A DNA stretch of 9,158 nt, from NCBI GenBank assembly GCA_003457065.1, contig DMJQ01000200.1, positions 1 through 9,158 on the forward strand, given 5' to 3'. The notes beneath the pieces were generated by a model that ran no database searches, had not been told where the DNA came from, and saw nothing but the letters and a program-made list of their open reading frames with translations. Positions within the stretch are counted from its first letter, which is position 1, and each line of letters begins with the position of its first letter. This document shows, in pieces, positions 1-5,214 of this stretch. The DNA is from Clostridiales bacterium (lineage in GTDB: Bacteria > Bacillota > Clostridia > Tissierellales > Sedimentibacteraceae). The position numbers were made by a program, and so were the translations under genes.

Positions 1-20
1 TATTACAGTTATTACAATAA
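1..20 (+). CDS. C-terminal end of an upstream flagellin (partial)
   Basis: The window opens with the last codons of a gene read in the frame starting at base 3: L-Q-L-L-Q then TAA at 18-20. These 20 bases are identical to the last 20 bases of the complete flagellin downstream (1379-1398), and the similarity continues through the following untranslated region and terminator. The simplest reading is a paralogous flagellin gene immediately upstream in the same orientation. Only five residues are visible, so the call rests on the shared 3' flank rather than on protein content. Confidence 0.75.
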
Positions 21-74
21 TCAGCATAAGTAACTTAATAATAGGGGTGCAGTGAAAGTTGCATCTTTATTTTA
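1..74 (+). repeat. Flagellin 3'-end duplication, copy 1
   Basis: This stretch aligns with 1379-1462 and covers the last flagellin codons, the stop, the spacer and the terminator. Relative to copy 2 it lacks 7 bases just after the stop codon and 3 bases just before the terminator stem. Two C/T differences lie in the 3' arm of the stem. Such conservation outside coding sequence points to a tandem duplication or to gene conversion between flagellin copies. Confidence 0.85.
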
Positions 75-75
75 T
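46..75 (+). terminator. Intrinsic terminator of the upstream flagellin
   Basis: The stem is GGTGCAG (46-52) paired with TTGCATC (59-65) around the six-base loop TGAAAG, followed by a T-rich tract (66-75, TTTATTTTAT). Two of the seven pairs are G-U. It is the homologue of the fully Watson-Crick hairpin at 1434-1453. It ends the upstream flagellin transcript about 25 bases before the sigma-28 promoter of the next flagellin. Confidence 0.75.
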
Positions 76-99
76 AATTTCAGAAATTTTAAAAAATAA

Positions 100-127
100 C
101 TAAACTAATTTGCTAATCATACGATAA
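100..127 (+). promoter_or_regulatory. Sigma-28 (SigD/FliA-type) promoter of the flagellin gene
   Basis: CTAAA at 100-104 matches the sigma-28 -35 element (TAAA). Exactly 15 bases later, TACGATAA at 120-127 matches six of eight bases of the -10 consensus GCCGATAA, including the CGAT core. Spacing of 15 is the family optimum. Transcription should start near base 134, giving a leader of about 98 nt before the flagellin ATG, similar in length to the leader of Bacillus subtilis hag. The motif match and spacing are seen; use by sigma-28 is inferred from its position before a late flagellar gene. Confidence 0.75.
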
Positions 128-148
128 ATATAATGTGAGAGTGATAAT

Positions 149-181
149 TATTTTTAGCATTAGGGCCCGGTGCTGAAAATA
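149..181 (+). promoter_or_regulatory. 12-bp hairpin in the flagellin mRNA leader
   Basis: Bases 149-160 pair with 170-181 to form an uninterrupted 12-bp stem with two G-U pairs (155-175 and 160-170). The nine-base loop TAGGGCCCG contains the self-complementary hexamer GGGCCC. No U-tract follows, so it is not a terminator. Lying about 15 nt from the predicted transcript start and about 50 nt before the start codon, it could protect the abundant flagellin mRNA from 5' decay or shape regulator binding. That role is inferred; the pairing is visible. Confidence 0.6.
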
Positions 182-195
182 TTATACCAAACAAA

Positions 196-225
196 GGGAA
201 GGATCCCGATAAAATTACACGGAGG
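196..225 (+). promoter_or_regulatory. Candidate CsrA-binding region overlapping the flagellin RBS
   Basis: GGGA (196-199) pairs with TCCC (204-207) around the tetraloop AGGA, so a GGA is displayed in a small hairpin loop, the preferred context for CsrA. A second GGA lies in the Shine-Dalgarno sequence GGAGG (221-225), six bases before the ATG at 232. In B. subtilis hag, CsrA binds two leader sites, one over the Shine-Dalgarno, and is antagonised by FliW. The arrangement here is the same in outline. No csrA or fliW gene is visible in the window, so the assignment is an inference. Confidence 0.45.
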
Positions 226-231
226 TAAAAA

Positions 232-1398
232 ATGAGAATTCAACACAATATTAACGCATTAAATTCCTTGAGACAATTAGGAACAAACAATTCTAACACA
301 GGAAAGAACCTGGAAAAATTATCTTCAGGTTACAGAATCAACAGAGCAGGTGATGACGCTGCAGGATTGGCCATTTCAGAAAAAATGAGAGGCCAGATAA
401 GAGGACTTGAACAAGCTCAGCAAAATGCCAATGACGGTATTTCTTTAATCCAGACTGCTGAAGGCGGTTTGAATGAAACACACGCTATTCTTCAAAGAAT
501 GAGAGAAATAGCAGTTCAATCAGCAAACGGTACATATCAGAATGATGTTGACAGAACAAACTTAAATAAAGAAGTGGATGCATTGAAGTCAGAAATAGAC
601 AGAATTTCTTCATCTACTCACTTCAATAAAATCAACTTGTTGGATGGTTCAATTGATGGATATAAGGTTACAGGTGATGCTGCTGACGATAATATCAGGA
701 GCCTTTCAATAGCTGGCGGAAATTTAGCTGACGCTACTACTATAGGTGTAACAGTTACTTCAGATGGTAAAATTGATATTGCTGCTCCAACTGATATAAC
801 TTTCACAAAAGTAACAGGTTCAGCAAGTGGAACATATACTTTAAAAGCAGATACTTCAAAATTGGATGTAACAGATCCAGATCAAAAAGCCCTTAAGGAT
901 GCATGGGAAGGAGTAACTTTAACTGTAACAATTGATGATAAATTCGCAGCTACGGATCCTGCGGCAGCTACTGAATATGCAGTTGCAACAGGCGGTGACA
1001 GATCCTTAACATTCCAAATCGGAGCAAATGGTACAAAAGACCAGAGAGTATCACTGGCAGTTGGAGACATGAGTTCAAAAGGACTTGGAGTTGATGATAT
1101 CAGCGTATCTTCACAAACAGATGCTAATTCAGCAATCGCTGAAATCGACGCTGCTATCAACAGAGTTTCTGGCACAAGAGCTGACCTTGGTGCTTTACAG
1201 AACAGACTGGAACACACAGTTAACAACTTAGGCGTAACTAACGAAAACTTAACAGCTGCTGAATCACGTATCAGAGACGTTGACATGGCTAAAGAGATGA
1301 TGCAATACACTAAGAACAACATTCTTACTCAGGCTGCACAGGCTATGCTTGCTCAGGCTAACCAACAGCCACAAGGTGTATTACAGTTATTACAATAA
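232..1398 (+). CDS. fliC: Flagellin
   Basis: Encodes the 388-residue structural subunit of the flagellar filament, exported by the flagellar type III apparatus (also named hag in Bacillota). The N-terminal D0/D1 helices (about 1-140) begin MRIQHNINALNSLRQLG and include the LSSGYRINRAGDDAAGLAIS signature (30-49). The C-terminal D1/D0 part (about 257-388) includes NRLEHTVNNL (324-333), ENLTAAESRIRDVDMAKEM (338-356) and the terminal QPQGVLQLLQ. Residues about 141-256 are the variable, surface-exposed part, rich in Thr, Ala and Asp; there is no Cys. The REIAVQSAN segment (91-99) corresponds to the D1 region that TLR5 recognises in enterobacterial flagellins. The ATG has an ideal GGAGG at 221-225. 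A sigma-28 promoter lies upstream and an intrinsic terminator downstream. It belongs to a tandem array, with a further copy ending at base 20. Confidence 0.97.
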   Translation: MRIQHNINALNSLRQLGTNNSNTGKNLEKLSSGYRINRAGDDAAGLAISEKMRGQIRGLEQAQQNANDGISLIQTAEGGLNETHAILQRMREIAVQSANGTYQNDVDRTNLNKEVDALKSEIDRISSSTHFNKINLLDGSIDGYKVTGDAADDNIRSLSIAGGNLADATTIGVTVTSDGKIDIAAPTDITFTKVTGSASGTYTLKADTSKLDVTDPDQKALKDAWEGVTLTVTIDDKFAATDPAAATEYAVATGGDRSLTFQIGANGTKDQRVSLAVGDMSSKGLGVDDISVSSQTDANSAIAEIDAAINRVSGTRADLGALQNRLEHTVNNLGVTNENLTAAESRIRDVDMAKEMMQYTKNNILTQAAQAMLAQANQQPQGVLQLLQ

Positions 1399-1462
1399 TT
1401 AATAATCAGCATAAGTAACTTAATAATAAGAGGGGTGCAGTGAAAGCTGCACCTTTATTTTA
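1379..1462 (+). repeat. Flagellin 3'-end duplication, copy 2
   Basis: Counterpart of 1-74. It contains the last codons and stop of the complete flagellin, the spacer with TCAGCATAAGTAACTTAATA, and the terminator hairpin. It is 10 bases longer than copy 1 because of a 7-base insertion after the stop and a 3-base insertion before the stem, both in A/T-rich repeats of TAA. Confidence 0.85.
1434..1462 (+). terminator. Intrinsic terminator (or attenuator) after flagellin
   Basis: GGTGCAG (1434-1440) pairs perfectly with CTGCACC (1447-1453) around the loop TGAAAG, followed by TTTATTTTA (1454-1462). The stem has seven bp and the U-tract is interrupted, so termination may be partial. The next gene's Shine-Dalgarno begins at 1464, directly after the U-tract, leaving no space for a separate promoter. 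The hairpin may therefore act as a partial read-through point between flagellin and MCP 1. Confidence 0.8.
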
Positions 1463-1474
1463 CGGGGTGATAAT

Positions 1475-3529
1475 ATGAAATTGATTAAAAGAAACAAGAA
1501 AGAAAGGGTAAGTAAAAAAATTAAAAAGATAAAAAAGATTAAGAATAAAATTTTGTTAAGCATTGCTTTAACGGCATTAGTATCAATGGTTGTGTTAGGA
1601 TGCATAACATCATATTTAAATTATAAAACAGTTGTGAGTACATTGGAGAAAACATTAACAAGCGTTACGGATGTGGCTTCCGGTACTATTTCAAGCCAGC
1701 TCAGCGAAATTGAAACGGTGGCCTCTGATATGGGGCAGCTTACTAAATTTACAGAGGAAGGGGTTACCGCGGAGGAAATTGCGAAGTTCTTTCAGCTTAA
1801 AATAGACAAATATGGATTTTTAGACGCTTATAAGGCAGACAAAGCAGGAAATGCGCTAACTACCGTCAGTAAAGAAAATATAAATATTTCTGCGGAAGAT
1901 TATTATAAATCATCCATTGCAGGAGATACATTTATTTCGAACCCATATTTCAAAGAAAACGGCGATATGTATTTTATAGTGTCGGCACCGCTTTGGACGG
2001 ACGGAGAATACAATACTACCACCGAAGGTGTCATAGTACTTGAAGTTGACGGCAAGGTGATGTCTGATTTTGTTTCAAGTGTGGAGGTAGGCGAGGGCGG
2101 TTTGGGATTCATAATCGACAAGGAAGGAAATACAATAGCACACCCTGAGTATGAAAGGGTTCTGAAAAGGGAAAATGTGCAGAATGTGGTACAGACCGAC
2201 AGCAGTTATAAAAGGCTGGCAAATATTGAAGCAAAAATGAAAAGCGGAGAAATAAATTTCGGCAGCTACAAAATGAATGGCAGCACGAAACTTCTTGCTT
2301 ATGCTCCAATTGATGGAACTGACGGATGGGGAATCTTAATAAATACGGCTCTGGCTAACTACATGCAAAATACTGCTTTCAGTATTGTCTTTACAATCGT
2401 ATTGATTTTCTTAGTTATTATTGCGGCAGTGTTTGTTGGAACCTCCATATCAAAGAAAATCGCCGATCCAATAACAGCATGTGCCGACAGGCTTAAAAAA
2501 CTGTCTGACGGAGACTTTCATTCCGAGATTCCAGAATTTAATAGCAATGATGAAACCAAAGTGCTTCTTGAATCTTTGGTAAAGACGGTCAATATGCTGA
2601 AAGCAGCTATCAGCGACATATCGTATCACTTAGGTGCCATGGCAGAGGAAGACCTGACAACTACGGTTACAATGGATTACTTAGGTGACTTAAGTCCTAT
2701 TAAAGAATCAATCACTAAATTAAACGAACACAATAATTATATAATATGTCAAATCGGCGAAAGTGCAGAGCAGATAGCCAGCGGTTCTGAACAGGTTGCA
2801 TCTGGTGCGCAGGTTCTTTCGCAGGGAGCTACGGAACAGGCAAGCTCGGTTGAAGAACTGGCTGCAACAAGAAATGAAATATCAGAGCAGACAGGCAAAA
2901 ATGCCAAAAATGCAGAGCAGGCAAAGAATGTATCTTTAGAGGCAGGCAAAGCGGTTGAAGAAGGAAATAAACAGGTTATAGAAATGAACGGAGCGATTGC
3001 CGAAATTAATAATACTTCACAGGAAATAGCCAAGATAATTAAAGCAATTGATGATATTGCATTCCAGACAAATATTCTTGCGCTTAACGCAGCAGTGGAA
3101 GCGGCAAGAGCAGGTTCGGCAGGTAAAGGATTTGCGGTTGTTGCGGATGAAGTGAGAAATCTTGCTTCAAAAAGTGCGGAAGCGGCTAAAAATACAACAG
3201 CACTTATCGAAGATTCATTAAAAGCCGTGGACAAGGGAACATCGATCGCATCCAGAACAAAAGAGTCTCTTGAGATGATTGTTGAGAAGACAAGCATGTC
3301 TGTTGCTATGATTGAAGAAATAGCAAGGGCAACGGAACAGCAGTCTGCATCGGCGGCACAGGTTACTGCAGGTGTCGATCAAATATCAGCAGTGGTACAG
3401 ACAAACTCTGCGACGTCCGAAGAAAGTGCGGCGGCAAGTGAAGAATTAAGCAGCCAGGCTCAGTTGCTGAAAAGCCTTATTGAAGGAATAAAACTGAAAG
3501 AGCAAAAGGATAATCTTTCAGAAGCCTGA
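1475..3529 (+). CDS. Methyl-accepting chemotaxis protein, dCache type (MCP 1)
   Basis: A 684-residue transmembrane chemoreceptor. A very basic N-terminus ([10 protein letters not shown], about 14-23) precedes TM1 (about 26-46). The extracellular dCache sensor spans about 50-298, with core landmarks NPYF (156-159), SAPLW (170-174) and DGWG (283-286). TM2 is about 301-324 and HAMP about 325-380. The signalling helices follow, with the conserved hairpin tip around 527-571 ([21 protein letters not shown] and [13 protein letters not shown]), which contacts CheA and Che[12 protein letters not shown] and [18 protein letters not shown] match the methylation-helix patterns. No C-terminal CheR-tethering pentapeptide is seen. 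The usual RxWY amino-acid-binding motif of dCache sensors is not evident; the corresponding stretch reads EDYYK (141-145), so the ligand is unknown. The ATG at 1475 has GGGGTG at 1464-1469. It shares its whole domain plan with MCP 2 (5215-7341), a paralogue. Confidence 0.95.
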   Translation: MKLIKRNKKERVSKKIKKIKKIKNKILLSIALTALVSMVVLGCITSYLNYKTVVSTLEKTLTSVTDVASGTISSQLSEIETVASDMGQLTKFTEEGVTAEEIAKFFQLKIDKYGFLDAYKADKAGNALTTVSKENINISAEDYYKSSIAGDTFISNPYFKENGDMYFIVSAPLWTDGEYNTTTEGVIVLEVDGKVMSDFVSSVEVGEGGLGFIIDKEGNTIAHPEYERVLKRENVQNVVQTDSSYKRLANIEAKMKSGEINFGSYKMNGSTKLLAYAPIDGTDGWGILINTALANYMQNTAFSIVFTIVLIFLVIIAAVFVGTSISKKIADPITACADRLKKLSDGDFHSEIPEFNSNDETKVLLESLVKTVNMLKAAISDISYHLGAMAEEDLTTTVTMDYLGDLSPIKESITKLNEHNNYIICQIGESAEQIASGSEQVASGAQVLSQGATEQASSVEELAATRNEISEQTGKNAKNAEQAKNVSLEAGKAVEEGNKQVIEMNGAIAEINNTSQEIAKIIKAIDDIAFQTNILALNAAVEAARAGSAGKGFAVVADEVRNLASKSAEAAKNTTALIEDSLKAVDKGTSIASRTKESLEMIVEKTSMSVAMIEEIARATEQQSASAAQVTAGVDQISAVVQTNSATSEESAAASEELSSQAQLLKSLIEGIKLKEQKDNLSEA

Positions 3530-3605
3530 TAAATATTCAATAAATAATTAAACTTTTGGCACAGCGAGTTGATTATATTAGATGAAACAGCAGCGTTGAT
3601 TTTCC

Positions 3606-3612
3606 GGAGGTG
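3606..3612 (+). promoter_or_regulatory. Ribosome binding site that questions the start of the GGDEF-EAL gene
   Basis: GGAGGTG is a near-perfect Shine-Dalgarno. The only conventional in-frame initiator nearby, GTG at 3610, overlaps it and so cannot be used with it. The codon at the correct distance is ATT at 3619, six bases after GGAGGTG, with another ATT at 3622. Either this gene starts at a rare ATT codon, or an original ATG has mutated. Confidence 0.6.
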
Positions 3613-4893
3613 AATAAAATTATTGATAAGAAGGACGCTTCAAAACTATGGCCATTTGTAAATTGTTTCATTTTAATTGCCTTAGCATGCTCAGCAGCTG
3701 TATTGCTCAGCACATTAATGATAATTGGCAGAGGTGAAATTACACTAAGGGAAAAAGTGTTAATCTTATCTAATTTTGCAATTGAGGCAATTGTAATCGG
3801 ATTTTGTATTATTGTAAAAAAAGAATCTGAATTAATTAAAAAATATATTCGTAAATTAAACAGGATTAAAAATTCGGAAGAGATTGATTTAATGTTCAAT
3901 GTGAGCGGTAAGTTCAAGTTCATAAAAGATGCGGAGCTGGTTGTAAACAGCAGCCCGTATAAAAGTTATGCACTGGTTCATTACGACATCAATAAATTCA
4001 CCATCATTAACAACAGTGTCGGATATAAAGCCGGAGACGAAATACTTCAGCAGATAGGTAAAACTTTAAGAAGGAATCTCACAGATGAAATAATCGGAAA
4101 AGCTGAAGGGGATAATTTTTTTGTTTTATTTGAATATAGAAATAAAGATGAATTGGTTGACAGAGCGTGTTGCATTTCGGGAGAAATAGAAAGCATGAAA
4201 ATCTGGGGCAGACATAAAATTAATCCGGCGGTTAAAACAGGAATATATTTTATAAATAATGAGGATTTGGACATAAGGTTGGCCATTGACAGGGCTTTTT
4301 TTGCCAAAAGTATGCTGAAGAGCAGTTATAAAAGTGATTATGCCATATACGAAGACAGAATGGGCTGCAGTTTAATTGAAGTTAAGAGAATTGAAGATGA
4401 TATGTACAGAGCCTTAAATGAAAAGGAATTCAGAGTTTACCTGCAGCCAAAGGTAGATTTGCAGACAGGTGTAATTTCAGGGGCCGAAGCATTAGTCCGA
4501 TGGGATCATCCGGATCTCGGACTGCTGGGCCCCGACAGTTTTATACCCATATTTGAAAAGAACGGTTTTATTGTGAATCTCGACAAATTTGTGTTTGAGG
4601 AGGTTTGCTCAAATATCAGGAAGTGGCTTAAATTAGGCTACGACGTGGTTCCCGTTTCTGTAAATGTTTCGAGGGTTCATTTCCTGAACAGCAACTTTGT
4701 ATCGGATTACAATAAAATAAAGAAAAAATATAAAGTTTCCGATGACCTTATCGAAATAGAAATAACTGAATCGGTTGTATTCAGCAATGAAAATGAAAAA
4801 GAAGTTTTTACGGTAATGAGAAAATTCAGAGATGAAGGTTTTGAAATTTCATGGACGATTTTGGCTCTGGGTATTCGTGCCTTGGGCTTTTGA
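3610..4893 (+). CDS. GGDEF-EAL protein, N-terminal part (frameshifted)
   Basis: Membrane-anchored cyclic-di-GMP enzyme of which this frame encodes two TM segments (about 14-39 and 47-69), a GGDEF domain (about 115-255) and the first two thirds of an EAL domain (from about 270). Residue numbers count from GTG at 3610; ATT at 3619 is the likelier initiation site by spacing. The GGDEF signature is degraded to EGDNF (166-170), so diguanylate cyclase activity is unlikely, although the domain might still bind GTP. EAL residues are kept: GAEALVRW (291-298), N352 in VNVS, and E384/E387 in EITES. After FEIS (411-414) the frame runs into unrelated residues and stops at 4893, while the expected MDDFGSGYS continues one frame over at 4851. 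The full protein would be about 520 residues, normal for the family. It lies 80 bases after MCP 1 and probably shares its transcript. The family call is firm; function in this state is doubtful. Confidence 0.85.
   Translation: MNKIIDKKDASKLWPFVNCFILIALACSAAVLLSTLMIIGRGEITLREKVLILSNFAIEAIVIGFCIIVKKESELIKKYIRKLNRIKNSEEIDLMFNVSGKFKFIKDAELVVNSSPYKSYALVHYDINKFTIINNSVGYKAGDEILQQIGKTLRRNLTDEIIGKAEGDNFFVLFEYRNKDELVDRACCISGEIESMKIWGRHKINPAVKTGIYFINNEDLDIRLAIDRAFFAKSMLKSSYKSDYAIYEDRMGCSLIEVKRIEDDMYRALNEKEFRVYLQPKVDLQTGVISGAEALVRWDHPDLGLLGPDSFIPIFEKNGFIVNLDKFVFEEVCSNIRKWLKLGYDVVPVSVNVSRVHFLNSNFVSDYNKIKKKYKVSDDLIEIEITESVVFSNENEKEVFTVMRKFRDEGFEISWTILALGIRALGF
4843..4853 (+). other. Frameshift site within the EAL domain
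   Basis: Frame 1 reads GAA-ATT-TCA-TGG here, while the EAL sequence resumes as ATG-GAC-GAT at 4851. One added base before 4851 would restore FEI-x-MDDFGSGYS, so this is a one-base deletion (or a sequencing error). The local sequence GAAATTTC is not a -1 slippery heptamer in the incoming frame, so programmed frameshifting is not supported. Confidence 0.85.
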
Positions 4894-5174
4894 AGGAAAT
4901 GCCGATTGATACACTTAAACTGGATAAAATGTTCTTAAATAATATAGAAGAATATAATTCGCAGATTATTGTGAGCAATATAGTAAATATGGCTAAGAAT
5001 CTGAATTTAAACGTTGTATCGGAAGGTGTCGAGACTTATACGCAGGTGGATTTTTTAAGGGACATAGGATGCGACATGGCGCAGGGTTATGTGTTTGCGA
5101 AACCGAAACCCGTGGATGAATATGAAAAACTAATCAACAGCGGAAAAATGAATTATTTCAACAATGTAATATAG
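4851..5174 (+). CDS. EAL domain, C-terminal fragment (frameshifted)
   Basis: The 107-residue continuation of the broken cyclic-di-GMP phosphodiesterase. It starts exactly at MDDFGSGYS (the metal-binding DDFG motif, residues 2-5), followed by DTLKLDK with catalytic Lys23, SEGVET with Glu58, and the MAQGYVFAKP motif (77-86) that closes EAL domains. All late EAL catalytic residues are thus present. The ATG is really an internal Met codon: there is no well-spaced Shine-Dalgarno, and a peptide beginning mid-barrel would not fold as a phosphodiesterase by itself. The fragment overlaps the end of the upstream frame by 43 bases and ends 40 bases before the start of MCP 2. Confidence 0.85.
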   Translation: MDDFGSGYSCLGLLKEMPIDTLKLDKMFLNNIEEYNSQIIVSNIVNMAKNLNLNVVSEGVETYTQVDFLRDIGCDMAQGYVFAKPKPVDEYEKLINSGKMNYFNNVI

Positions 5175-5214
5175 AAGAAGTAAGTAATACCAAAAATACT
5201 GATTGAGGGCGATT

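Noticed and set aside
76..88. AATTTC-A-GAAATT inverted repeat upstream of the sigma-28 promoter
   Set aside because: A six-bp A/T-rich palindrome with a one-base spacer is likely by chance in such sequence and cannot form an RNA hairpin.
204..213. CCCGATAA as the sigma-28 -10 element of flagellin
   Set aside because: It matches the -10 consensus well, but there is no TAAA about 15 bases upstream, and transcription would start at or inside the ribosome binding site. The 100-127 promoter has exact spacing.
134..231. Cyclic-di-GMP riboswitch in the flagellin leader
   Set aside because: The conserved core and tetraloop-receptor elements of the known classes are not present, and the leader is short.
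882..1322. 146-codon antisense open frame across flagellin
   Set aside because: It lies wholly within a certain gene, has no recognisable domain, and arises from the absence of particular codons on the sense strand.
2749..3297. 182-codon antisense open frame in MCP 1, with a 152-codon counterpart at 6426-6884 in MCP 2
   Set aside because: They occur at homologous positions because the sense Ala/Glu/Ser-rich signalling helices avoid reverse-strand stops. Both are shadows of the conserved receptor domain.
3556..3572. Sigma-54-like box TTGGCAC...TTGA before the GGDEF-EAL gene
   Set aside because: The GG to GC spacing is off by one base and the -12 GC is replaced by GA.
4843..4851. Programmed -1 frameshift in the EAL gene
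   Set aside because: In the incoming frame the bases do not form an X-XXY-YYZ slippery heptamer, and I saw no obvious stimulatory hairpin just downstream.
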